NCBI GenBank assembly: GCA_001464865.1
Contig: LNEG01000009.1
Location: forward strand, 62,001-126,000
Source of the DNA: Burkholderiales bacterium Ga0074133
Lineage (GTDB): Bacteria > Pseudomonadota > Gammaproteobacteria > Burkholderiales > Burkholderiaceae_C
Length of the DNA stretch: 64,000 nucleotides
Direction of reading: 5' to 3'
Shown here: piece after piece, positions 47,236 through 56,550 of the stretch
How positions within the stretch are numbered: position 1 is the first letter of the stretch
Layout: the number at the start of each line of letters is the position of its first letter
Made by a program: the position numbers and the translations under genes
Notes under the pieces: generated by a model
Databases searched by the model: none
What the model was told of the DNA's origin: nothing
What the model saw: the letters and a program-made list of their open reading frames with translations, nothing else

Positions 47236-47770
47236 CGAAATCGCGCAACGCGTCAAAGTGGGCTGCATCGGCGTCTTCCTGGTGGCGGCATTCCAGGCCA
47301 ATGGTGCCTGGAGCGTCATGAAGGACAAGGTCCAGGCGCAGCACAACGTCACCGAAAGCGTCTACCGCTGGACCGAGAGCTTCGCAGCCCTGAACAAGAG
47401 CATCGAGGCCTGGGGGAAGACCTACTCGAAAGAGACCTCTCTTCAGGATCTTCGTGGTCTTCTCGAGCTGGCAAATCTGAATGCAGCGGGGTTGAGCATC
47501 AAGACCGACGACGTGGGCGTGCAGGCCGTCGAGCCCGTGAAGCACAACAACCTCAACATCGGCCTGACCAAAATCTGTCTGGGAAGCCAGGGTGTGGGTG
47601 ATGGAAAGTCGCTGGAGGTGAGCGCCCCGGACTACAGGACGCTGTTTGCCGGCATCAAGACGCTGACCGATCGTCCCGATATCTCCATCAAGAACATCGT
47701 TGTCCTCGGCGACAAAAAGGTGCCGACTGCCAATCTCGGCGAATTCTGTGTTCTCCTTTCCCGGAGCTGA
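47228..47770 (+). CDS. pilus operon protein, hypothetical
   Basis: MSNEIAQRVKVGCIGVFLVAAFQANGAW...; N-terminal TM; overlaps pilO-like gene. Confidence 0.55.
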   Translation: MSNEIAQRVKVGCIGVFLVAAFQANGAWSVMKDKVQAQHNVTESVYRWTESFAALNKSIEAWGKTYSKETSLQDLRGLLELANLNAAGLSIKTDDVGVQAVEPVKHNNLNIGLTKICLGSQGVGDGKSLEVSAPDYRTLFAGIKTLTDRPDISIKNIVVLGDKKVPTANLGEFCVLLSRS

Positions 47771-47773
47771 CCC

Positions 47774-48322
47774 ATGAACAAAATCAAGAGTGGGAACTAC
47801 GTTCTCTATGTCACCCTGGCCATCCTCGTTTGCGTGGTCGGTTTGTTCAAGCTGGGCGAAACAGTCAACGCCCGGCTGCGCGCCACACCCATCAAGACGG
47901 TGACGAAGTCCGATTCGACGGTGGTTGAGGAAGCCAAGCGCACGATCTATCCCGTCTGGGTTGTCCAGGCCACGGCGCGTCAGGCCGCGGTGGAGGAGGG
48001 CTCCGTGGAGGACATCTTCGGCAAGGAAGCCCAGCCAGATCCGCAGGCACTCGTGGCCATGGAGAGGGTCGTCAAGCTCACGCGCGCCGAAATCTTCAGC
48101 CAGAAGTTCGCCATCAGCGGATACGGCTTCAAGGGCATCTTTGTGGGCGAGGCCTTCTTCCGCGAAGGTGAGCCCATGCAGGGCCTCTCATTCTCCGACG
48201 CCGATGGTCAGACGATCACCCCCGTACTCATGCAAGCCAGCAACGGCGAAGTGACCATCGACCTGGGCGGCCAGAAGCTGCTGATCAAAGACCGCATCGG
48301 AGTGCTGCGTGGTAATTCTTGA
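47774..48322 (+). CDS. pilus operon protein, PilP-like by position
   Basis: N-terminal TM; short periplasmic domain ending ITPVLMQASNGEVTIDLGGQKLLIKDR. Confidence 0.5.
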   Translation: MNKIKSGNYVLYVTLAILVCVVGLFKLGETVNARLRATPIKTVTKSDSTVVEEAKRTIYPVWVVQATARQAAVEEGSVEDIFGKEAQPDPQALVAMERVVKLTRAEIFSQKFAISGYGFKGIFVGEAFFREGEPMQGLSFSDADGQTITPVLMQASNGEVTIDLGGQKLLIKDRIGVLRGNS

Positions 48323-48896
48323 ATGGTTTGACGACTTTCGTGAGGCGCGGCCAGCACTTGCATGGATGTCGCTGACGGCCGCGGGGCTCGCCGCCTTGTT
48401 GGCCATCATCATGGCGATGCCTGCATCACCGATGATGCAAGCGGTGGGAGCCACAGACCTGCAGACCCGGATCCGCGCCGGTGGCCAGGTGGCGTATTGG
48501 AGCTACCGGGTTGTACTCGGACGCAACGCCCTTGAAAAACCGATCACCCTCTACGGGACGATCACTGGCAGTACCAACAGTGGGATGGTGCTGATGTCGA
48601 TCCCCAGGGGCGCGAGCTTCCAGGTGGTTGAGGTGCTTCTGGCGAACCTGGACAAGAGCTCGGTTGATCCAAGGGCCATGTGGACAGTCATAGAGCAGGT
48701 GAAGAACCAGAACGCGCGCGTCGACGTCTATCCAGATGGTCGTTCTGTCATCTGGATTCGCGGGCTTCCCTTGAATTTGAGCGTGATCGAGGCCGGCGCC
48801 GCAAGGCCGGAGACAAATCCAATCACGAACATTGTCGACAAAGCATTCGCCTCCTACTACTGGAAAGTCATCTGGCGCGGCGATGGAGCCCGTTGA
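48309..48896 (+). CDS. membrane-anchored protein at end of pilus operon, hypothetical
   Basis: 195-aa ORF overlapping the preceding gene. Confidence 0.55.
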   Translation: MVILEWFDDFREARPALAWMSLTAAGLAALLAIIMAMPASPMMQAVGATDLQTRIRAGGQVAYWSYRVVLGRNALEKPITLYGTITGSTNSGMVLMSIPRGASFQVVEVLLANLDKSSVDPRAMWTVIEQVKNQNARVDVYPDGRSVIWIRGLPLNLSVIEAGAARPETNPITNIVDKAFASYYWKVIWRGDGAR

Positions 48897-48945
48897 AACG
48901 ACCATGCACATTACCTAGAAATGTGTAGGATGTATCACATATGAG

Positions 48946-48971
48946 AATGACACCACATTAGTGGCGTCATT
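48946..48971. other. imperfect hairpin in leader of next gene / possible terminator of pilus operon
   Basis: AATGAC-A-CCAC-ATTA-GTGG-C-GTCATT, followed by TCTTTG. Confidence 0.45.
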
Positions 48972-49005
48972 TCTTTGTGCTCAGCCAAAAAAAACTGGAG
49001 CTGCA

Positions 49006-49998
49006 ATGACAGCGAAGTCCATGCATATGATCTCGAAGACCTTTCAGGTTCTGCTCCTTTCTTCGATCGCCAGCAGCTTGCTGGCTCAGGTTCTTGAGGC
49101 GCCTCCCATCGTCATTCGGTCGAACACACAGACTGGTACCGTGTGGGCACAAGAACGCGTCGGCGCCCCGGCAGAGGACTCAACCGTGCAAGTTCAATCG
49201 CCGGTGGGTGGGCTAGAGCAGGGGGCTTCCGTGAACGCGACGGGTTCCAACCTCAGCATCAACAGCAACTCAGTTGCACAGCCGTCTTCCATGGTTGTCG
49301 CAGGAGATCCGCCGTGTGCAGCAGGACCCAAAAGCTGGACGATCGGCGGTGCAACCTGCACAGCTTCGTTCCCCTCGGCTTTCTCCGGTGCAAGCGCATC
49401 TGGAACCGACAGCGTGCAGCCGGTGGTCGGATCGGCAAGCTTCTCGTGCAGCATGGGCACGTGGGCTGCAACTCCTTCAGCGGGAGCGACATGCGTGGCT
49501 TCAACATGTGCTGCCGGTACCTTGAGCTGGGTGGGTAGTGCGACTTGTTCGGCTGCATTCCCGTTGGCCAATAGTGGTGAGCAGCATGCCAGGTCGAGTA
49601 CCTCGGGTGGTTCGGGTTCTGCTGCGTTTACATGCAGCGCTGGCTCCTGGGTTTTGACCAGCAATGGCGGATGCACGGCACCTTTGGGGACGTTGCCCGG
49701 TGATATCGTGGTTTGGGATCAGCCCCAGATGAACAACTCTAGGGCTGGATACTTTTCAGTCCTCAAAACAAGCACCATTGGCGCGCTTGGAGGCGCGAAA
49801 CCAGGAAACACCATTCGCTTCTACCTCTACGACGCCAGCTTCATCGCAAAGCAGCCGGTGGATCAGTGGAGCGGTCAAGGAGCTACTGGCGGCGGCTACA
49901 GCCTGCACTCTGCTTTACCCAGTCCCTATGGTGGCTCTGTAAGCCCAGCAGGGAGTCGCTGCGCCCTATGGGGTACCTATGCAGTTGTCTGCCGGTAA
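49006..49998 (+). CDS. secreted Cys-containing protein with two tandem ~60-aa modules (candidate pilus-tip/adhesin)
   Basis: Signal peptide; CAAGPKSWTIGGATCTASFPSAFSGAS...GSASFSCSMGTW and CAAGTLSWVGSATCSAAFPLANSGE...GSAAFTCSAGSW. Confidence 0.6.
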   Translation: MTAKSMHMISKTFQVLLLSSIASSLLAQVLEAPPIVIRSNTQTGTVWAQERVGAPAEDSTVQVQSPVGGLEQGASVNATGSNLSINSNSVAQPSSMVVAGDPPCAAGPKSWTIGGATCTASFPSAFSGASASGTDSVQPVVGSASFSCSMGTWAATPSAGATCVASTCAAGTLSWVGSATCSAAFPLANSGEQHARSSTSGGSGSAAFTCSAGSWVLTSNGGCTAPLGTLPGDIVVWDQPQMNNSRAGYFSVLKTSTIGALGGAKPGNTIRFYLYDASFIAKQPVDQWSGQGATGGGYSLHSALPSPYGGSVSPAGSRCALWGTYAVVCR

Positions 49999-50048
49999 TT
50001 GCTGTTTCAGCACAAGCAATTTTTCGATGGAAAAACGTCGTGTGAGCG

Positions 50049-50068
50049 TACTGTACGAATAAACAGTA
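50049..50068. promoter_or_regulatory. LexA/SOS box TACTGTACGAATAAACAGTA
   Basis: Perfect CTGT-N8-ACAG at 50051-50066, upstream of umuD. Confidence 0.9.
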
Positions 50069-50103
50069 TCATGGGCAGCCCGAGATGAAACGTCTGCCCC
50101 ATC

Positions 50104-50541
50104 GTGTCCGAACTTTCCCTGAGCGATCCTGAGCTCGTCGACTCCAAGCCCGTGCTGGCTTTCAACCTGGCTACCAGCGTCCACGCCGGATTCCCTTCGC
50201 CGGCGGCTGACTTCACAGCCAAGCGCATCGACGTCATGGACCGCCTGGTGGTGCATCCGCAGGCAACCTATGCGATGCGAGTAAGCGGTGAGTCGATGCG
50301 CGATCTCGGCATCTTCGACAAAGACGTTCTCCTGGTCGACAAGGCAGTGAAGCCGCGCCACGGCATGGTCGTCATCGCCGTGGTGGATGGTGATTTCACC
50401 TGCAAGCAGCTGCACCTGCGCAACGGCCGCATGAAGCTCAAGGCGGCCAACCCCACCTATCCGGACATCATCCCCAAGGATGGCCAGGAGATCGAGATCT
50501 GGGGCGTGGTGATTGCTGCGATCAAGCAGTTCCAAGCCTGA
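50104..50541 (+). CDS. umuD: UmuD-like autoprotease
   Basis: S24 motifs MRVSGESMRDLGIFDKDVLLVDKAVKPRHGMVVIAVVDGDFTCKQL. Confidence 0.95.
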   Translation: MSELSLSDPELVDSKPVLAFNLATSVHAGFPSPAADFTAKRIDVMDRLVVHPQATYAMRVSGESMRDLGIFDKDVLLVDKAVKPRHGMVVIAVVDGDFTCKQLHLRNGRMKLKAANPTYPDIIPKDGQEIEIWGVVIAAIKQFQA

Positions 50542-50550
50542 TGCCTGGCC

Positions 50551-51867
50551 ATGTCCGCGCCTCTCTTCGCTCTGGTGGACGGGAATAACTTCTACGTCTC
50601 CTGTGAGAGGGTGTTCCGGCACTCGCTGAGATCCAGTCCTTGTGTGGTCCTTTCGAACAACGATGCTTGCGCGATTGCACGTTCGAATGAGGCCAAGGAC
50701 CTGGGCATCAAGATGGGCGCGCCATGGTTTCAGATCAAGCACCTGGCGGAGAGTGCGGGTCTGGTAGCGCTTAGCCCCAATTTTGAGTTGTACGGGGAAA
50801 TCTCCTCCCGGATGATGAGCCTGGCCGCAGCACTGGGGCATCGCCAAGAGGTCTACTCCATCGATGAGGCCTTCAGTGATGTCAGCGGAATTCCGGGTGA
50901 CATCACCAAACGCGCGCGGGCGATCCGAGCTCGAGTGCACCAGTGGGTGGGCATCCCGACGTGCGTGGGCATCGCGCCCACCAAGACGCTGGCCAAGCTC
51001 GCCAACCACATCGCCAAGCAGGCCGAGAGAAAACCCGGCAGCTACCCGCCCGAGCTCGCCCAGGTGGCCGACCTCTCCCGCCTCCCTTCCTCCCAGCTCG
51101 ATGCTCTTCTGGCTTCCACCGACGTGGGGGAGGTGTGGGGCGTGGGCCGGCGCATCGCCGCGCAGCTGAAGGAGCAGGGCGTCAACACGGTGCTGGATCT
51201 CAAGCGCATGAGCCCCGCGGCCGCTCGCAGCGGATGGAGTGTCATTTTCGAGAGAACGGTTCGTGAGCTGCAGGGAGAGTCGTGCGTCGACATCGAGGAC
51301 GTTGCTCCAGACAAGCAGGAGATCGCATGCACCCGATCGTTTGGGGCGCCTGTGCGCGATCTCGTGGAGCTGCAGGAGGCGGTGACGGACTTCGCGTCAC
51401 GGGCGGCCGTGAAGCTGCGCGCCCAGAGCAGTGCTGCTGGCCAGGTCCTGGTGTTCCTGAGAACGAGCCCCTTTCGTCAGACGCCCCAGTACAGCAACTC
51501 AGTGACCGTGCCACTGCGTACCCCTTCTGCGGACACGCCGGCGATCGTCGGGGCCGTTCTGCTGGGCCTGAGAGCCATTTACAGACCCGGCTTCGACTAT
51601 GCGAAGGCCGGCGTCATGCTGCTGGATCTGGCCCCGGCCTCGCGGGTTCAGTTTGAGCTCGACCTTGAAGAGGATGACCAGGCGCCGACGGCGCGACCTC
51701 GGCTGATGGACGCGCTGGACAAGGTCAACGACCGGTACGGCCGCGGCACGCTGCAGCTGGGCACGGCCAATCTGGGTGCGAAGCCGCGGAACTGGATGAT
51801 GAAGCAGGAGCGCCGCACGCCGGCGTACACAACCCGGTGGGAAGACATGCCGGTTGTAAGGGCGTAA
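50551..51867 (+). CDS. umuC: UmuC-like Y-family DNA polymerase
   Basis: FALVDGNNFYVSCERVF, VLSNNDACAIARSNEAKDLGIKMG, VYSIDEAFSDVSG. Confidence 0.97.
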   Translation: MSAPLFALVDGNNFYVSCERVFRHSLRSSPCVVLSNNDACAIARSNEAKDLGIKMGAPWFQIKHLAESAGLVALSPNFELYGEISSRMMSLAAALGHRQEVYSIDEAFSDVSGIPGDITKRARAIRARVHQWVGIPTCVGIAPTKTLAKLANHIAKQAERKPGSYPPELAQVADLSRLPSSQLDALLASTDVGEVWGVGRRIAAQLKEQGVNTVLDLKRMSPAAARSGWSVIFERTVRELQGESCVDIEDVAPDKQEIACTRSFGAPVRDLVELQEAVTDFASRAAVKLRAQSSAAGQVLVFLRTSPFRQTPQYSNSVTVPLRTPSADTPAIVGAVLLGLRAIYRPGFDYAKAGVMLLDLAPASRVQFELDLEEDDQAPTARPRLMDALDKVNDRYGRGTLQLGTANLGAKPRNWMMKQERRTPAYTTRWEDMPVVRA

Positions 51868-51878
51868 CGCCCTGCATG

Positions 51879-52229
51879 TCAGTTGCAGCGCACCCCGCCG
51901 AAACCATCGGACCTGCACGAGGTGCCATCGCTGTTGCGGAAACCCCCAAAGCCATCAGGACGGGTGGAGCTCCCATCACTGTGGCGGTAGCCCCCAAATC
52001 CGTCTGGCCGCGTGGAAGATCCGTCGCTGTGGCGAAAACCCCCGAATCCATCTGGCCGGCTTGAGGATCCATCGCTGTTGCGATACCCCCCGAATCCATC
52101 TGGCCGCGTCGAGCTTCCGTCGCTGCAGCGCAAGCCGCCGAAACCGTCAGATCGGCAGCTTTGCTGAGCATGCGCCGCCGATGCGATGAGCGCGGAAAAA
52201 GCGAAGAGGGTTGCGTAGACGATTTTCAT
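51879..52229 (-). CDS. secreted Gly/Ser/Arg-rich tandem-repeat protein
   Basis: Signal peptide then repeats of SDGSSTRPDGFGG[YF]R[HN]. Confidence 0.75.
   Translation of the reverse strand: MKIVYATLFAFSALIASAAHAQQSCRSDGFGGLRCSDGSSTRPDGFGGYRNSDGSSSRPDGFGGFRHSDGSSTRPDGFGGYRHSDGSSTRPDGFGGFRNSDGTSCRSDGFGGVRCN
51885..52160. repeat. 48-bp tandem repeat array (16-aa coding unit, about 5-6 units)
   Basis: Period-48 repetition visible in DNA (GAATCCATCTGGCCG...) and protein. Confidence 0.85.
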
Positions 52230-52488
52230 GAATCCCTTGAATAGTTGGTGGCCTCGATTTTGACGGGGCGGGAGAAAGTCATATGAATCATGCTCGATTA
52301 CCCACTGATACGGGCTCTGATTTGACTGCTCATGTGCCGCTCGCGTGAATTATTCCCGCAGTGGGATTCGACCCCGAGAAGTGAATTGGGGGTGATGACG
52401 GACTTTTCGCGCCTGCACCGCCTGCACAAATGGGGGATTGCACACCGGGCGCTCCCGCCTCCAGAATCCACGCACTCGGAGGTTATCG

Positions 52489-52797
52489 ATGCGTGCATTT
52501 GCAGTTGTCCTGGGTTCTCTCCTCGTGGCGCCGCTAGTCAGTGCCCAATCGACTGATGGAGCGCTCCTGTCCAAGGCCGGCCTGAAGGTGGTCGTGCTGA
52601 AGTCATCGGAGAGCGCTGTTGGCCACCCGAAGCTGGCACGGGTCGGCACCATCCCGGTTCAACCCCCCGGCAACAAGCTATTCCGGGAGGAGCGAACAAC
52701 CATCACCGCGACGCGAACGCGCCCGTGCAAACCTGAGGAGAGCAACTCCGCAGAGGTGTGCACTGAGTTCTTCCTCGAGACCTTTTTCGTGCGCTGA
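52489..52797 (+). CDS. small secreted hypothetical protein
   Basis: Signal peptide MRAFAVVLGSLLVAPLVSAQ. Confidence 0.6.
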   Translation: MRAFAVVLGSLLVAPLVSAQSTDGALLSKAGLKVVVLKSSESAVGHPKLARVGTIPVQPPGNKLFREERTTITATRTRPCKPEESNSAEVCTEFFLETFFVR

Positions 52798-52842
52798 CGC
52801 CGACTGGGCGAGGCTCTTCCGATACACAACACCGGAGACCGC

Positions 52843-53097
52843 ATGGACCTTCTCAACTGGCAGCAGATTGACCAATTCAGCAACGTAGCCGGCGGGCCTG
52901 CGGAGAAACGCACCAGCCAGGTGATCACCTATCGAGCCGCGGTTCCGGGTGGTTGGCTGGTGGCCATGTTCAAGTGGGATCGAGAGACTCGTGCGCCCAA
53001 AGGGGGAGAGGTCGATGTCGATATAGCCAACTCGGTCGGCCTCACCTTCGTTGCTGACCCCGTCCACAACTGGAACACGATGGTCAGGCCGGGCTGA
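52843..53097 (+). CDS. hypothetical protein
   Basis: 84-aa ORF MDLLNWQQIDQFSNVAGGPAEKRTSQVITYRAAVPGGWLVAMFKWDRETRAPKGG.... Confidence 0.5.
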   Translation: MDLLNWQQIDQFSNVAGGPAEKRTSQVITYRAAVPGGWLVAMFKWDRETRAPKGGEVDVDIANSVGLTFVADPVHNWNTMVRPG

Positions 53098-53115
53098 TAC
53101 TCACTCCCGGGTGTG

Positions 53116-53391
53116 TCAACGGCCTTCAGTCGTCATGGCTGCCAGCCGTAGGGCGGCAGCCAGATCGGCGATCTCAGAAGAGCTCAGCCCGTGAACGTCC
53201 ACCTCGATGGGGCTGTTGCCAATCCCGCGTTGAACGATCGCGTTGACGAAGAAACGCTTGGGCACACCTTCGGGTGGGGCGCCATCAATCCACTCGTCTT
53301 TGTCGACCCATGCTTTGACCGTGGCGCCGCCGGCCGACGCGATAACGGGGTCGGGCAGGGTGGCGGGCTTCTTGAGGGATGACTTTTTCAT
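53116..53391 (-). CDS. hypothetical protein
   Basis: MKKSSLKKPATLPDPVIASAGGATVKAWVDKDEWIDGAPPEGVPKRFFVNAIVQRGIGNSPIEVDVHGLSSSEIADLAAALRLA. Confidence 0.5.
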   Translation of the reverse strand: MKKSSLKKPATLPDPVIASAGGATVKAWVDKDEWIDGAPPEGVPKRFFVNAIVQRGIGNSPIEVDVHGLSSSEIADLAAALRLAAMTTEGR

Positions 53392-53432
53392 GAGTCGTTC
53401 AATTGGATACGTGTTTTGACAGCCAGTCTCGC

Positions 53433-54890
53433 TCATCGTCGGATTCGACCAATCCTCAACGCGGGAAAGTCTGATGAATGCAACACTGGGCGGCCCCAGG
53501 TGAAGTTCAGTTGGGATAGACGATCAGCGTGTGAAAAAGGGAGAACGAAGGAACTTGCACGTCGAACAAAATGCTCGACCGTTTTGAACATCTTGTAGTC
53601 CTTCCCCCATCCAAGATGCGGAACCTCGCCCGGCTTTTCAATGTGCCGCTGACTCACGTAGGCCGCCAAGTCCTCGAAGTTGTGTGCGAAGGCTGAACAT
53701 CCTTGGTAAGCGATGGAGTTGACGACGATCGGGATCGTCTCTGGTTGGGTGTAAGCGCCCCAGTCAAACGGCTCAAAAACACGTGATGCGTCTGCACAAC
53801 CAAGCCACTGGACGGGCAGTGCATTGGGATGGGTCTGGTCCGCCACCAAGACGTCGTAGGAGAGAAGCACGCTGCGCCTGGGGTCGTTCGCGTCCTGCAT
53901 GCTGGCGAAGTAGCGATCGCCATAGAACGTGTAGCCCCACACCATGTCGCTTGAATAGGCGAGGTCGATCTCTTTTTTCAGGCAGACCTTCTGTCCTGCC
54001 GGCGGCATTTGCGAATGAAGACGAACTCTCAGCCGGCTGCAGCCTTCTACATCAACCTCACGCGCCCCGACGATCCACCATGCAGTTCCCGGATGAAAAT
54101 CGACTTCTGATTCCTCATCAGCGAGGTGCACCGCAACAGGCTGCTGAAAAAAAGCCGACCTATCAGCAAACTCCGTGAGTTCAGGCTCGCCATAGCTGGC
54201 CGAGTACTCAGCGATGGCGGTGTTCACCGGGCACAAGTGACCAAGTTCCAGCGCTTTTTTTGCCATCCTCACGACGTATGCGACCCGTGAAGATGGTCCA
54301 TAGTGGTGGGGCTTTCGACCGATCGATTTCTGGTAGCCGTTATGGGTGAGGCCTATTGCCCTGTTGTGGAACGATTTGATGGTGTTTGCCCAGGAGAATT
54401 CTGGAATCTCCGATCGGACAAACGCATCCGCAGCCCTTGCAGATTCCCCGGTTCCTGTGTACAGACCCCTCGCCCCGTTCGAGTCCCGCATCTTGCGAAC
54501 CCAGTGCCGTAGTGCATTTCCACCAATGGTCACGGAAGGGCAATAGTGACCGTGCTCTCGGTAGAAAGCCACAAGTGACTTCGCATGATCGAGATCGTCT
54601 GCCTGGGCACTGATACGAGAGCCCACCATCGGGAATCCGATCTGATCGAGTAGGGCAACTTTCCAATCGGCCAGTAGCCCTTGGCGGTTGAACTTCCGCT
54701 GACGCCAGATCCACTGCTCCATTGGATGTCCGCGCTCAATGAGATCGCTATTCCGCAAGCTCCAAAGCACGCTGAACTCCTCGAAAGAGTTCAGCCAAAA
54801 GGATTCCCGTTTGAGATGAGCATATTGCTCGCGTGCCTTGTTGATGGCCTCGGCCACAGCACATGAAGACGAAAGTTCGGGTGCGCCCAT
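53433..54890 (-). CDS. hypothetical protein (485 aa)
   Basis: Long ORF on the strand of its neighbours; no recognised motif. Confidence 0.6.
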   Translation of the reverse strand: MGAPELSSSCAVAEAINKAREQYAHLKRESFWLNSFEEFSVLWSLRNSDLIERGHPMEQWIWRQRKFNRQGLLADWKVALLDQIGFPMVGSRISAQADDLDHAKSLVAFYREHGHYCPSVTIGGNALRHWVRKMRDSNGARGLYTGTGESARAADAFVRSEIPEFSWANTIKSFHNRAIGLTHNGYQKSIGRKPHHYGPSSRVAYVVRMAKKALELGHLCPVNTAIAEYSASYGEPELTEFADRSAFFQQPVAVHLADEESEVDFHPGTAWWIVGAREVDVEGCSRLRVRLHSQMPPAGQKVCLKKEIDLAYSSDMVWGYTFYGDRYFASMQDANDPRRSVLLSYDVLVADQTHPNALPVQWLGCADASRVFEPFDWGAYTQPETIPIVVNSIAYQGCSAFAHNFEDLAAYVSQRHIEKPGEVPHLGWGKDYKMFKTVEHFVRRASSFVLPFSHADRLSQLNFTWGRPVLHSSDFPALRIGRIRR

Positions 54891-54922
54891 GTTCTTCTTT
54901 TGGGTGGGTTGATGAGATGGAG

Positions 54923-54950
54923 GAAGAAAAACGCCCTCGGAGGAGGGCGT
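54923..54950 (-). terminator. Rho-independent terminator after sigma-factor gene
   Basis: Minus strand ACGCCCTC-ctcc-GAGGGCGTTTTTC. Confidence 0.85.
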
Positions 54951-54968
54951 GAGTTCATGGGGTTGGCG

Positions 54969-56537
54969 TCAACTTCGCCCGGCCATGGCCTTGAGCATGG
55001 GGAAGAAGTTGTCGGGTAGGTTCTCCTCGCCCTTGGCCCAGCGGACCACGTCGGCGCGCACCTCGTTGAGGGCCTTCTCGAAGACCACGCGAACATGCTC
55101 ACGTGAGATCTGGAAGATCTCGCCGATCTCCACCAGGGAGAGGGGCTGGTTTTCGTAGTCGGGGTGCAAGCCCAGGCGCATCTGGAAGACCTCGCCGTGC
55201 ATCTCGTTCATCGTGCCGTTGGAGGCTTTGAGCAACCAGGCCACGAGCTTCTTGGCTTCGAGCGCCTGGTCCAGGCCCATTTCCTCGCTGGCCAGCAGAT
55301 CGCTGATGGTCCGGTCGTCACCCTCGCCGAAGATCTTCGCGTCCGTGCTGGAGAAGTTGTTCTCCGTCGGGCGCTGGCGCTTCATCTCATCTGCCTGGGC
55401 TTCCAGGCGCTCGGCCAGCGCGCGATCGCCAGCGTTCGTGGCTTCACGGGCACGCTTGCGAACCGAGAACTCCTGGTCGCGGATGTGGGTGGGGGTGCGG
55501 ATGATCTCGTCACCGGCCAAGTAACGGCTGATGCTGGAGCGGATCCATGCGTCCGCATAGGTCGAGAACGCGAAGCCCTTGGTGGGGTCGAACTTCTCGG
55601 CCGCACGGATGAGGCCAAAGGAGCCTGCCTGAAAGAGATCCTCCAGCGACCGACCGGTGTGGCGAAAGCGCGCGGCCAGGCGGACCAGCAAACGCGTGTT
55701 GCGCTCGACCAGCTCGTTCCGTGCCTCTTCGTCACCAGCCTGGATTCTCTGACCCAGCTCCAACGCGTGTGCATGGCTCGGAGGCGCGTAGCGGTCCCCG
55801 CGCAGGCGGTTCATCAGGCCCTGCATCGCCCTGTAGTGCTCGGCCGTGGCTTTCTTGGCCAGCACTTCCTCGCGCGCCAGGTCGTCCTGCGCCAAGGCCG
55901 GCTCATCGCTGAGGGGGCCATCGTCATCAACATCGACCTCGGCCACATCGGGATCTGCTGCGACCAGGTCGTCGCCAGTCTTCAGTGCCTTGCCGGTTTT
56001 CTTGTCCGTGCGGGCGCCGCGCGCGCGGCGCTTCTTCACCAGAGGAGCTTCGCCGTCGGCTTGAAGGAGGCCCTCCGGGTCTCCAGGCTGTTCACCCGAG
56101 TCGATATGCTCAGGCAGCGGCATGGCGAACTGGTCACCCAGCTCCTCACGAGCCTTGGCATAGGCCTGAGCGGCTTCCGGGCTGATGTCGGCAATGGCCA
56201 CCATGGCCATGACGGCCTTGGGGTTCTCGCTGCTCTCGCTCACGAAGTCCGAAACCTCTGCCAGATCCATACCACCCGCACGCAGGTACATGGCCATCGA
56301 CACGTCGTGGGTGTTCCCCGCAACCATGGCTCCCAGCTGCGGGTTGCTCATGGTCATGGCGTGCACCACGTCGGTCATGTGGGCCACGGCGTTGTCCGCG
56401 CGGCCGAGGAAGTCCATCGCGGCGGTCTCGTCATCGCCGTTGGCGATGTCAAAGAGGTCGAGCTGGGCAAAGGACATGGCCGATGCCTGACGGGGCCGAC
56501 CGCGGCGCACGGTTTTTGTGTTGATCGGTGCAGTCAT
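54969..56537 (-). CDS. sigma-70 family RNA polymerase sigma factor
   Basis: NTRLLVRLAARFRHTGRSLEDLFQAGSFGLIRAAEKFDPTKGFAFSTYADAWIRSSISRYL (region 2); C-term SLVEIGEIFQISREHVRVVFEKALNEVR (region 4 HTH). Confidence 0.9.
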   Translation of the reverse strand: MTAPINTKTVRRGRPRQASAMSFAQLDLFDIANGDDETAAMDFLGRADNAVAHMTDVVHAMTMSNPQLGAMVAGNTHDVSMAMYLRAGGMDLAEVSDFVSESSENPKAVMAMVAIADISPEAAQAYAKAREELGDQFAMPLPEHIDSGEQPGDPEGLLQADGEAPLVKKRRARGARTDKKTGKALKTGDDLVAADPDVAEVDVDDDGPLSDEPALAQDDLAREEVLAKKATAEHYRAMQGLMNRLRGDRYAPPSHAHALELGQRIQAGDEEARNELVERNTRLLVRLAARFRHTGRSLEDLFQAGSFGLIRAAEKFDPTKGFAFSTYADAWIRSSISRYLAGDEIIRTPTHIRDQEFSVRKRAREATNAGDRALAERLEAQADEMKRQRPTENNFSSTDAKIFGEGDDRTISDLLASEEMGLDQALEAKKLVAWLLKASNGTMNEMHGEVFQMRLGLHPDYENQPLSLVEIGEIFQISREHVRVVFEKALNEVRADVVRWAKGEENLPDNFFPMLKAMAGRS

Positions 56538-56550
56538 GTGCCGCTTCCGA

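Noticed and set aside
51885-52160. CRISPR-like periodic repeats
   Set aside because: Repeats are contiguous 48-bp units without spacers and translate into a regular 16-aa protein repeat. No cas genes seen.
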